From assembly GCF_002090095.1 (NCBI RefSeq), contig NZ_BBRJ01000002.1, positions 547,265-611,264 of the forward strand: 64,000 bases of DNA, read 5' to 3'. The position numbers were made by a program, and so were the translations under genes. This stretch comes from Demequina sp. NBRC 110053. Lineage in GTDB: Bacteria > Actinomycetota > Actinomycetes > Actinomycetales > Demequinaceae. Under the pieces are notes generated by a model that searched no databases, was not told the origin of the DNA, and was given only the letters and a program-made list of their open reading frames with translations. Positions 36,612 through 45,500 of the stretch are shown here, piece by piece; the first letter of the stretch is position 1, and the number at the start of each line of letters is the position of its first letter.

Positions 36612-37295
36612 ATGCCCGCCTTCCCCACACGCGCCCACAGTCGAGCCCTCGTCGCCGTCATCGCCGTGGCGGCACTCGCCGGCTGCTCGTTCTCGGCGCC
36701 CGACCTTGACGGCGTCACGGCTGTCGAGGAACGCACGGTCGACGCGTTCAATCGCATCGAGGTCAATGGGTCAGGCGACGTCGACATCACGGTCGGCGGC
36801 GGGCGCTCGGTGACCGTGACCGGCGACACCGCCCTGCTGGAGGGCGTCCGTGCGAGCGTCTCGGACGGCGTGCTGGCGCTCGATGGTCCCGACGGAGCGT
36901 GGGGCTGGACAGACGGTGCAGTGCACTACGCGATCACGGTGCCGGACCTCGCCGGCCTGGAGCTCTCTGGCTCCGGCGACGTCATGGTCGACGGGCTGAA
37001 CTCGAGCGCGTTCGGGATCGAGCTCACGGGCTCCGGCAGCGTAAAGGTCGACGGCGTCACCGACGAACTGCACATCGCGCTCGATGGAGCGGGACTCACC
37101 GATGCCGCCATGCTCAGGGCTCGACACGCGACCGTCGACCTGTCGGGGTCAGGGGACGTCACCGTCAATGCGGACACGACTCTCGATGTCGAGATCTCCG
37201 GGGCTGGCGACGTCACGTACCTCGGCTCGCCTCAGGTGTCCGCGGACACGAGCGGGTCAGGAGTCGTCCGCGCGGCAGACCGCGACGAGTCGTGA
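36612..37295 (+). CDS. GIN-domain (DUF2807) lipoprotein
   Basis: 227 residues. The signal peptide ends with lipobox LAGC (about Cys25). The mature part is a beta-helical GIN/DUF2807 domain built from repeated GSGDV-type turns (VNGSGDVDITV, LSGSGDVMV, LTGSGSVKV, LSGSGDVTV). Such proteins are surface-exposed and their function is unknown. The strong GAGGAG fixes the start. It is convergent with the VanY-type peptidase gene across a 39-nt gap. Confidence 0.85.
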   Translation: MPAFPTRAHSRALVAVIAVAALAGCSFSAPDLDGVTAVEERTVDAFNRIEVNGSGDVDITVGGGRSVTVTGDTALLEGVRASVSDGVLALDGPDGAWGWTDGAVHYAITVPDLAGLELSGSGDVMVDGLNSSAFGIELTGSGSVKVDGVTDELHIALDGAGLTDAAMLRARHATVDLSGSGDVTVNADTTLDVEISGAGDVTYLGSPQVSADTSGSGVVRAADRDES

Positions 37296-37334
37296 CGGCC
37301 CGGCGTGCGGCCGGACTCCCCGGATCGCGGGGCG

Positions 37335-38177
37335 TCAGTCGCTGCTGCGGTAGACGTCGCCCGCGCTCCAGTAGCCGGACTCGTAGACGCCCATGCGGTC
37401 GGTGCCGGGGAGGTACTCCCAGTGCCACGGCTCCCACTTGGAGGACTTCGCCCAGCCGGGGTTCACCCAGCCCCAGGTGCGCCCGTTCTCCTCGAGCCAC
37501 GCCTTGGTCGCGCCGCGCGAGTCCCCTCGGCACAGGTCGATGGCCAGTCCCCACCCGTGCACCGACTTGCCTGGAGTCGCCGCGAGCCAGCCGCGGCTCG
37601 CCTTGGTCGCGTACTGGCCCGACAGGGTGCGGTACGAGTCGGACAGGCAGATGTCGCGTCCGAACTCCTCCTTGAAGCGGGCGTTGAGCTCGGCGAACGC
37701 GACTGCAGCGTCATTGCGCAGCTGCTCGCCGCCGCCGATGGAGCACAGCGAGTCCTCGGTGAGACGACCGTTCCTCCCCTCCCAGCCGAGCGACGGGTCG
37801 CAGTCCGGCAGGTTGGAGCTCACCGTGAACGTCTGTGAGGCCGCGAGCGCCGCAGAGGCCGAGTCCGGGTCAGGCAGCGGCAGGTCCGACTCCAGGAGCT
37901 GAGGGCCATCGCCCAGCAGCGCACGGGCGGTCGAGGGCGCCTCGGCCTCGGCGACGCCGGGCAGGTCCTCGACGGCACCCGCGTAGGGAGCGAGCGTCCC
38001 CATCACGGGGTAGACGACCATCGCGAGAGCGAAGCCTGCGAGGACTCCGGAGCGGGTGAGGACCTTGCGACGACGATGCGTGGTGCGGACCTGGATCTCC
38101 TGGGTCTGCAGCTGACGACGGTGCTTGCGCGAACCGTGCGCATGTGCCTGCGCGTGCGCGTCAGCAGCCGTGCTCAC
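37335..38177 (-). CDS. VanY-type D-alanyl-D-alanine carboxypeptidase (M15)
   Basis: 280 residues: a basic His/Arg-rich cytoplasmic N-terminus (1-45), one membrane helix (about 46-68), an extracellular linker, then the M15B peptidase domain. Zinc ligands and catalytic residues are in SDSYRT, SVHGWGLAIDL (HxxGxAxD) and EPWHWEY (HxE-type end). It trims D-Ala from peptidoglycan stem peptides. GTG 38177 is chosen over upstream ATGs because GGAGG lies directly before it. A GTAAC direct repeat 69 nt upstream suggests MtrA control. Confidence 0.88.
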   Translation of the reverse strand: MSTAADAHAQAHAHGSRKHRRQLQTQEIQVRTTHRRRKVLTRSGVLAGFALAMVVYPVMGTLAPYAGAVEDLPGVAEAEAPSTARALLGDGPQLLESDLPLPDPDSASAALAASQTFTVSSNLPDCDPSLGWEGRNGRLTEDSLCSIGGGEQLRNDAAVAFAELNARFKEEFGRDICLSDSYRTLSGQYATKASRGWLAATPGKSVHGWGLAIDLCRGDSRGATKAWLEENGRTWGWVNPGWAKSSKWEPWHWEYLPGTDRMGVYESGYWSAGDVYRSSD

Positions 38178-38245
38178 ACGAGCCTCCAAAGACCATCTGT
38201 TTGCCATCGACGTCGGGGCCTCAGCCGCCGACCTTGGGTGCGAGT

Positions 38246-38261
38246 GTAACCAAATGGTAAC
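38246..38261 (-). promoter_or_regulatory. MtrA-like direct repeat upstream of the M15 peptidase gene
   Basis: Two plus-strand GTAAC half-sites (38246-38250 and 38257-38261) lie exactly 11 bp apart, one helical turn. MtrA of actinobacteria binds such loosely conserved GTAAC direct repeats in front of cell-wall peptidase genes. The surrounding 150 nt contain no gene. Confidence 0.5.
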
Positions 38262-38331
38262 GACGGCCTCAACTCCGAGACCGACCTGGTGTGTCGAATT
38301 GCACACCGCCCCGGTCTGGGGCCGCGACCGC

Positions 38332-39360
38332 TCAGTCGTGAGCCATCTCGTCGCGCACCTCTCCGACGAGCTCCTCGAGGATGTCCTCGAGGAACACGAG
38401 CCCGAGCACGTCGCCGCCGCTCTCCACGCTCGCCAGGTGTGCGCCCGATCGGCGCATGAGCGCCATGACGGTCTCGATCTCGTCGTCCGGCCCGATGACA
38501 GGGAGCTCGCGCACCCGCCAGTCCTGGATGGGCTCCTCCCGCTCCCCTGGGCGGGCGAACAGAGTGTCCTTCACGTGCAGATACCCGACGTAGCGCTCGC
38601 CGTCGCTCACCGGCAGGCGGGAGTAGCCGCTCGAGACGACCGCGCGCTCGAAGTCATCGACGCTCACCCCGGCCGGCACGCCCATCACGGCGTCGACCCC
38701 GACCATGACGTCGGCCGCGGTGTGGTCGGAGAACTCGATCGCACCCGTCAGCAGCCCTGCCGGGTCGGAGAGCGTCCCCTCCTCGCTCGAGCGCTCGACG
38801 ATGGAGTGGACCTCGTCCGCCGTGAAGGCGCTGGTGACCTCGTCGCGCGGTTCGATCCCCACCATGCGCAGCAGCATGTTGGCGATCCAGTTGAGCGCGC
38901 CGATGATCGGCCGCAGCACGCGCGCGATCCACACGAGCGGAGGGCCGAACACCAGTGCCGCGCGGTCGGGGCTCGACACGGCCGCGTTCTTGGGCACCAT
39001 CTCGCCCACGACCACGTGGAGCCCCACCACGATGGTCAGCGCGATCGCCACCGCCACCACGTGCGAGGCTCCCTCGGGAAGGCCGAGCTCGTGCAGGGGT
39101 CCCTCGAGCGCGTGGGCGATCGCCGGCTCGGCGACCACGCCGAGCGAGACCGAGCACACCGTGATCCCCAGCTGCGCGCAGGCGAGCATGAGGGACACGT
39201 TCTCCATGGCCCACAGGACCGTCCTGGCGGCTCTGGATCCAGCCTCCGCCCGAGGCTCGATGGCGCTGCGCCGCGCGGAGATGACGGCGAACTCCGCTCC
39301 CACGAAGAACGCGTTCGCCAGCAGCAGGCCGACGACTGTCAGCACCATCCCCGCGCTCAC
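38332..39360 (-). CDS. CNNM/CBS-domain membrane protein (second of pair)
   Basis: 342 residues: CNNM transmembrane domain (about 1-180; first helix VLTVVGLLLANAFFVGAEFAVISA, with VVGEMVPKNAA) and a CBS pair (about 200-330). The C-terminal CorC_HlyC domain found in many relatives is missing. Relatives act in magnesium/cobalt efflux or are called hemolysin C-like. The GTG at 39360 overlaps the stop of the upstream CNNM gene by 4 nt (GTGA), so a hetero-complex with that protein is likely. Confidence 0.88.
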   Translation of the reverse strand: MSAGMVLTVVGLLLANAFFVGAEFAVISARRSAIEPRAEAGSRAARTVLWAMENVSLMLACAQLGITVCSVSLGVVAEPAIAHALEGPLHELGLPEGASHVVAVAIALTIVVGLHVVVGEMVPKNAAVSSPDRAALVFGPPLVWIARVLRPIIGALNWIANMLLRMVGIEPRDEVTSAFTADEVHSIVERSSEEGTLSDPAGLLTGAIEFSDHTAADVMVGVDAVMGVPAGVSVDDFERAVVSSGYSRLPVSDGERYVGYLHVKDTLFARPGEREEPIQDWRVRELPVIGPDDEIETVMALMRRSGAHLASVESGGDVLGLVFLEDILEELVGEVRDEMAHD

Positions 39361-40664
39361 CTGTCGACCTCCGCGTCCTCGGCGAGCGGCGTGAGGCGGA
39401 CGCGGTCGATGCGCCGCCCGTCCATGCGCTCGACCCTGATGACCGCGTCGGCGCACTCCACCTCGTCGCCCACCTCGGCGACGCGTGCCAGCTGCGCCAT
39501 GACGAACCCGGCGACGGTCTCGTACGCCCGCGACTCAGGGATGGTGAGCCCAGCGACCTCGTCGACCTCGTCCGGCCTCAGGTCGCCCGGCACCACCCAC
39601 GCACCGCCCGGTGCCTGGTGCAGCCCCGCGCGGCGCCGGTCGTGCTCGTCGGCGACCTCGCCCACCAGCTCCTCGACCACGTCCTCGAGAGTGACGAGGC
39701 CAGCGGTGCCCCCGTACTCGTCGATCACGACCGCGCACTGCGGGCCGAGAGCGCGCAGCTCCACCAGCAGCGGGCGCATCTGCATGGTCTCGGGGATGCG
39801 CGGCGCCTCGACCATCAGCTCGGTCACCAGCGTCTCCCCGCGCTCGTGGAACGGCACCGCGATCGCGGCGCGCAGGTGGACCATGCCCACCACGTCGTCG
39901 ACGCCCTCGCCCAGGACGGGGAAGCGCGAGTGGCCCGAGGCGCGGGCGATCGCCATGACGTCCGCCGCGACCGCGTCACGGGGAAGCGTCTGCATGCGCG
40001 TGCGATCGGTCATCACGTCGATCGCAGTCAGCGAGTCGAGCTCGATGGTGTTCTTGAGCAGCAGCGCGGTCGACGGCGCGAGCGTGCCCGCCTCCGCGCT
40101 GCGCCGCACCAGGGCGGCGAGCTCCTGCGGCGAGCGGCCGCCAGCAAGCTCCTCGCGAGGCTCGATGCCCATCACCCTCAGGATCGCGTTCGCGCTGCGG
40201 TTGAGGCTCACGATCAGCGGCTTGAGCGCCGCCGTGAACCACAGCATCGACGGCGTGACCAGGCGCGCGGTGCGCTCGGGGTCGGCGAGCGCAGCGTTCT
40301 TGGGCACCAGCTCGCCCACGATCATCGAGAACGCATTGACGAGCACCAGCGAGAGCGCCCCGGCGACGCCGGCCACAGCGCCGCGAGCGAGCGGCGTCGA
40401 CGCCAACGGGATCTCCAACAGCTCCACGAGCGCTGGCTGCGCGGTGTATCCCAACAGGATGGTGGTGAGCGTGATGCCCACCTGCGCCCCCGAGAGCTGC
40501 GTCGAGAGTCGGCCCAGCGCACGGCGCACACGGCGGCCCTTGCGGTCGGAGTCGTCGACGTGCGCGGGATCGAGCGCGACGAGCGAGAACTCTGCGGCGA
40601 CGAAGATGGCGGTGCCGACCGTGAGAATCACGCCGAGCCCCACCAGCAGCCACTCGGTGGTCAT
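39357..40664 (-). CDS. CNNM/CBS/CorC-domain membrane protein (first of pair)
   Basis: 435 residues: CNNM domain (first helix about 5-28, then IVGELVPKNAALADP), CBS pair (about 205-330, with TDRTRMQTLP and VVIDEYGGTAGLVTLEDVVEEL) and a C-terminal CorC_HlyC domain (about 345-430). It probably transports or regulates divalent cations such as Mg2+. The start lies in a 20-bp tandem duplication, so an identical MTTE-encoding ATG exists 20 nt upstream in another frame (see the repeat entry). No strong ribosome-binding site precedes ATG 40664. Confidence 0.88.
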   Translation of the reverse strand: MTTEWLLVGLGVILTVGTAIFVAAEFSLVALDPAHVDDSDRKGRRVRRALGRLSTQLSGAQVGITLTTILLGYTAQPALVELLEIPLASTPLARGAVAGVAGALSLVLVNAFSMIVGELVPKNAALADPERTARLVTPSMLWFTAALKPLIVSLNRSANAILRVMGIEPREELAGGRSPQELAALVRRSAEAGTLAPSTALLLKNTIELDSLTAIDVMTDRTRMQTLPRDAVAADVMAIARASGHSRFPVLGEGVDDVVGMVHLRAAIAVPFHERGETLVTELMVEAPRIPETMQMRPLLVELRALGPQCAVVIDEYGGTAGLVTLEDVVEELVGEVADEHDRRRAGLHQAPGGAWVVPGDLRPDEVDEVAGLTIPESRAYETVAGFVMAQLARVAEVGDEVECADAVIRVERMDGRRIDRVRLTPLAEDAEVDR

Positions 40665-40692
40665 GACGAATGCTCGGTGGTCATGACGGATG
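40653..40692 (-). repeat. 20-bp tandem duplication creating a 7-codon upstream ORF
   Basis: 40653-40672 and 40673-40692 are identical in 19 of 20 positions and contain the start region of the CNNM gene. On the minus strand the extra copy starts an ATG at 40684 that reads M-T-T-E-H-S-S and stops at a TGA overlapping the true ATG (ATGA, 40664-40661). This arrangement allows translational coupling through the short ORF. A TATGCT -10 (40722-40717) lies upstream. Confidence 0.75.
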
Positions 40693-40768
40693 ACTGTCAG
40701 CGTCCATGGTGTCGCCAGCATACTCAGCGGCCGATAGGGTCGGCGAGGTGCCGAACACAAGGAGCAGC

Positions 40769-41671
40769 ATGGAACGTCGAGCCATCGAGGTGGCGGCCCT
40801 GACCAAGCGCTACGGGGGCGTCACCGCCGTCGGCGATCTGTCGTTCACCGCCCAGCCGGGCCGGGTCACGGGCTTCCTGGGACCCAATGGCGCCGGCAAG
40901 TCGACCACCCTGCGCATCCTCGTCGGCCTCGTCGCGGCAACGGCGGGCTCGGCGACCATCGGAGGCGCGCCGTACACGCGTCACGATCGCCCCGGCGCGG
41001 TCGTGGGCGCCCACTTCGAGGGCGCGTTCCACCCCGGCAGGACGGCGCGGCAGCATCTGCGCGCGTACGCCCCGCTCGTGGGACAGGACGATGCGCGCGT
41101 GGACACGGTGCTCGACGCCGTCGGCATGACAGGTGCTGCGGACAGGCGCGTGGGCGGGTACTCGCTCGGCATGCGTCAGCGGCTCGGCCTTGCCACCGCC
41201 CTGCTGGGCGACCCGAGCGTGCTCGTCCTCGACGAGTCGGCCAACGGTCTCGATCCCGCGGGCATCAAGTGGCTCCGCTCGTTCCTGCGCGCCTTCGCCG
41301 ACGGCGGCGGCACGGTGCTGCTCAGCTCGCACCTGTTGAGCGAGGTCGAGCAGACCGTCGACGACGTCGTGGTCATCGCAAAGGGGACGCTGCGTCACCA
41401 GTCGACGCTCGCCGAGCTGCGTGCGTTGGCGCAGCCCGCGGTGCGGCTCGTGAGCCCCAACGCGGAGGGCCTCGCAGAGTTCGCGCGCACCCGCTTCCCC
41501 GACGCGCACACGGCCGTTCGCGTCGGAGAGGCGGAGATCCGTGGCGCGAGCGCGTCACAGGTGGGCGCCGCGGCGTTCGCCGACGGCCTCGAGGTCCACG
41601 GCCTGAGCGAGGGCGGCGAGAGCCTCGAGACCGTGTTCCTGCGACTGACCGGAGAGGAGGCTGTCGCATGA
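40769..41671 (+). CDS. ABC-2 exporter ATPase
   Basis: 300 residues, a single ATPase domain of the DrrA/CcmA type. Walker A GPNGAGKST, signature YSLGMRQRL, Walker B LVLDESANGLDP (Ser in place of the common Pro/Thr), H-loop LLSSHLLSEVEQ, then a C-terminal tail of about 80 residues. AAGGAG precedes the ATG. It overlaps the permease gene by 4 nt (ATGA). The pair exports an unknown compound, with drug or lipid export likely by family. Confidence 0.92.
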   Translation: MERRAIEVAALTKRYGGVTAVGDLSFTAQPGRVTGFLGPNGAGKSTTLRILVGLVAATAGSATIGGAPYTRHDRPGAVVGAHFEGAFHPGRTARQHLRAYAPLVGQDDARVDTVLDAVGMTGAADRRVGGYSLGMRQRLGLATALLGDPSVLVLDESANGLDPAGIKWLRSFLRAFADGGGTVLLSSHLLSEVEQTVDDVVVIAKGTLRHQSTLAELRALAQPAVRLVSPNAEGLAEFARTRFPDAHTAVRVGEAEIRGASASQVGAAAFADGLEVHGLSEGGESLETVFLRLTGEEAVA

Positions 41672-42474
41672 GCGCTGTGATCATCTCCGAGATCCGCAAG
41701 GTCAGCTCCACGAGGCTGTGGTGGATCCTCCTGCTGTGCATGGCCGTCGGCGTCGCGTTCATGACCGGGACGTTCGCCTTCACGCTGGCCTTCGCCGACC
41801 AGCTGGGAGGAGCCGATGCGCAGGCGGCTCCGGCGGACCCGCTCGCGACCGCGCGGACCATCTATGGGCTTCCGGTGTCGTTCGGATACGTGTTCCCGGT
41901 GATCCTCGGCGCTCTCATGGTCACGAGCGAGTTCCGCCACCGCACCATCGACACCACGCTCCTGCTCGAGCCCAGTCGGCTGAAGGTGATCGCCGCCAAG
42001 ACGCTCGCGGTCGTGCCGTTCGCCGTCGTGTACGCGGTCACCGCCATGGTGGTCGGGGTCGGCGTGGGCGCCGGGCTGCTCGCGCTCGCCGGTGACCCCA
42101 CGATGCTCGACGCGACGGGGGTGCAGCGATCCATCGCGATGGGCGCCCTCGCGCTCGTCGTGTGGGCGATCGTGGGCGTGGGATTCGGATGCGCGATCAC
42201 CAACCAGGTGATCGTGATCGTCGCGCTGCTGTGCTGGACCCAGCTGGTCGAACCCATCCTGCGGGTGGCATTCGCGTTCGTCGAGCCGCTCCAGGGCGTC
42301 GCGAAGTTCCTTCCGGGTGCGGCGGGCGACGCGATGGTGGGAGGCAGCTTCTACACGGCCACCGGCGGCGGCGACCTGCTCGCGCCGTGGGCCGGCATGG
42401 CCGTGCTGTTGGGCTACGCCGTCGTCGCGGCGCTGATCGGCTGGCTCGTCACGTTCAGGCGCGATATCTCATAA
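41668..42474 (+). CDS. ABC-2 type permease
   Basis: 268 residues with about six membrane helices. SEIRKVSSTRLWWILLL opens it and SEFRHRTIDTTLLLEPSRL is the cytoplasmic loop typical of ABC-2 permeases that contacts the ATPase. The ATG overlaps the ATPase stop (ATGA). It forms the membrane half of the exporter encoded with 40769-41671. Confidence 0.88.
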   Translation: MSAVIISEIRKVSSTRLWWILLLCMAVGVAFMTGTFAFTLAFADQLGGADAQAAPADPLATARTIYGLPVSFGYVFPVILGALMVTSEFRHRTIDTTLLLEPSRLKVIAAKTLAVVPFAVVYAVTAMVVGVGVGAGLLALAGDPTMLDATGVQRSIAMGALALVVWAIVGVGFGCAITNQVIVIVALLCWTQLVEPILRVAFAFVEPLQGVAKFLPGAAGDAMVGGSFYTATGGGDLLAPWAGMAVLLGYAVVAALIGWLVTFRRDIS

Positions 42475-42529
42475 CGATTTCCCCAAGGACGGGGCACGCG
42501 GTACCGGGCTCGCACGTTTAGGCTGAACA

Positions 42530-45500
42530 ATGTTGAGCACCACACCGTTGTCCCCCGACGCCCTGAGCGCCAAGAAAGCGAGCGTCCCCGACGTGTCCAC
42601 CGACACCAGCGCGCCAGACACTGACCGCACCACCGTCTCCAGAAGCGCCGGGGCACCATCCGTCGCTTCGCTGATCCTCGGCGCCGGAGCCGCGGACACC
42701 CCCCGGACCCCCGCGCACGAGAGCGCTGGCAGCCCCGCGAGCGCATCGGCTCCGGCGCAGGCGAGCCCCGCGCAGGAGAGCACGTCCGAGGCACCTCCCG
42801 CCCCCGCGAGCTCCAGTGCCGACCCGACCACCGCATCGGCCCCAGCGGCCCCCACGCCCACGCCCGTGGCCTCCCACCCCTCCGCCCCCGCCAGCGCATC
42901 GGCCCCGGCGATGCCGGCCGCCGCGGCCTCAGCCCCCACCCCTCCCGCCGACCCCGAGGTGGACGGCGAGTCGACGGCGACGCAGCCCATCGCGACCGCG
43001 CAGGCCCCCACCGCCGCCTACCTCCAGAGCCACGACCACCAGATGCTCTACGCCAAGGACGTCAAGCACGGCGTCGAGCGCCTGCGCGGTCCCGCTGCGC
43101 GCGTGGTCACCAACATGGAGGCCAGCCTCGCCGTGCCGACCGCGACGTCGGTGCGCACCATTCCTGCCAAGCTGCTGATGGACAACCGCACCGTCATCAA
43201 CAACCACCTGTCGCGCACGCGCGGTGGCAAGGTGAGCTTCACCCACCTCATCGGCTACGCGATCGTGGAGTCGCTCACCGAGCTGCCCGCGATGAACGTC
43301 GCGTACACCCAGGACGAGGGCAAGCCGGCGATCGTCACTCCCGAGCACGTAAACTTCGGCCTCGCGATCGACCTCGACAAGGGCGACGGCGTCCGCCAGC
43401 TGCTGGTGCCGAACGTCAAGGACGCCGACCGCATGGACTTCGCGCGGTTCTGGGCGTCGTACGAGGACATCGTGCGCAAGGCTCGCACCGGCGCCCTGCA
43501 GGCCACGGACTTCCAGGGCACCACCATCACCCTGACCAACCCCGGCACCATCGGCACCGTGCACTCCGTGCCGCGCCTCATGGAGGGCCAGGGCGCGATC
43601 ATCGGCGTCGGCTCGATGGACTACCCCGCCGAGTATCAGGGAGCCTCCGAGGAGACCATCGCCCGGCTGGGCATCTCCAAGGTGATGACCCTCACGTCTA
43701 CCTACGACCACCGCGTCATCCAGGGCGCGCAGTCCGGCGAGTTCCTCGCGCTCGTGCACAAGAAGCTGCTGGGCCTCGATGGGTTCTGGGACCGCGTGTT
43801 CGTGGCCCTGCGCGTGCCCTACGAGCCCGTGCGCTGGGTCCAGGACTCCGCGACCAACGAGGAGGCCGAGGCCGCGAAGCCCGCGCGGATCGCGGAGCTC
43901 ATCCACGCCTACCGCTCGCGCGGCCACCTCATGGCCGACGTCGACCCGCTGTCAACTCGCCTGCGCAAGCACCCCGACCTCGACGTCCAGACGCATGGAC
44001 TCACCCTGTGGGACCTCGACCGCTACTACGCCACGGGCGAGTTCGGCGGTCAGGACCGCTGGAAGATGCGCGAGGTGCTGGGCCGCCTGCGCGACGCGTA
44101 CTGCCGCACCGTGGGCGTCGAGTACATGCACATCGCGGATCGCGCGCAGCGGGCATGGCTGCAGGAGCGGCTCGAGAAGAGCTACACCAAGCCCACCCGC
44201 GAGGAGCATCTGCGAGTCCTGCGCCGGCTCAACGCCGCCGAGGCGTTCGAGGCCTTCCTGCAGACCAAGTACGTCGGTCAGAAGCGCTTCTCCCTCGAGG
44301 GTGGCGAGTCCCTCATCCCGCTGCTCGACGCGATGATGAGCTCCGCGGCCGTCGCCGGCATCCAGGAGGTGTGCATCGGCATGGCGCACCGCGGCCGCCT
44401 CAACGTGCTCGCCAACCTGGCGGGCAAGTCGTACTCGCAGATCTTCTCCGAGTTCGACGGCACCGCCGTTCCCGGCTCGGTGCAGGGCTCGGGCGACGTC
44501 AAGTACCACCTCGGCACCGAGGGAACCTTCACGGCGGAGACCGGCGAGACCACCAACGTCTACCTCGCGGCGAACCCGTCGCACCTCGAGGCGGTCAACC
44601 CCGTGCTCGAGGGCATCGTGCGCGCCAAGCTCGACCAGCTGGGCGCTGACCCGGCCACCGACGGCTTCCCCGTGCTGCCGGTGCTGATCCACGGCGACGC
44701 GGCCTTCGCCGGCCAGGGCGTCGTCATGGAGACGCTGAACATGGCCGGGCTGCGCGGGTTCACCACTGGCGGCACGGTCCACGTCATCATCAACAACCAG
44801 GTGGGCTTCACGACCGGCCCCGGCGACTCGCGGTCGACGCGCTACTGCACGGACATCGCCAAGGGCTACCAGATCCCCATCTTCCACGTGAACGGCGACG
44901 ACCCGGAGGCGTGCGTGCGCGCCGCTCGCCTCGCGTTCGAGTACCGCGAGGCCTTCGGCCGCGACGTGATCGTCGACATGGTCTGCTACCGGCGCCGGGG
45001 TCACAATGAGGGCGACGACCCCTCGATGACGCAGCCGCGCATGTACGACCTCATCGAGGCCAAGCGCTCCGTCCGCCACCTCTACACGGAGGCGCTCATC
45101 CGCCGCGGCGACATCACCGAGGCCGAGGCCGAGGCCGTCTCGCAGGACTACCTCGCCCAGCTCGAGCGGGTGTTCATCGAGACCCGCGAGGGCTTCTCCG
45201 GCACGGATGGCGAGTCCATCCAGGGTCTCGAGCTGCCCTCGTCGCAGTCGTCCGACGCCGGCGTCATGGTCGGATGGCAGACGGCCGCGACGGCCGCGCA
45301 GATCGAGCGGGTGGGCCGCGCCCACGTGCGCCCTCCGCAGGGCTTCGCCGTGCATCCCAAGCTCGAGAAGCTCCTCGAGCGCCGCGAGGCCATGACCAGG
45401 GACGGCGGCATCGATTGGGGCTACGGCGAGGTGCTCGCCTTCGGGACGCTGCTGCAGGAGGGCGTCCCGATCCGCATGTCGGGCCAGGACTCCCGCCGCG

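Noticed and set aside
38178-38331. c-di-AMP (ydaO-type) riboswitch before the cell-wall peptidase gene
   Set aside because: Such switches occur before actinobacterial cell-wall genes, but I could not find the conserved core or matching stems here.
38125-40686. An 853-codon plus-strand open frame
   Set aside because: It covers the two CNNM genes and the start of the VanY-type gene in reverse. Its sequence is Ser/Arg/Thr-rich without domains.
42530-43030. Frameshift in the 5' part of kgd
   Set aside because: The frame is open from ATG with consistent composition, and no other frame encodes the missing N-terminal segment.
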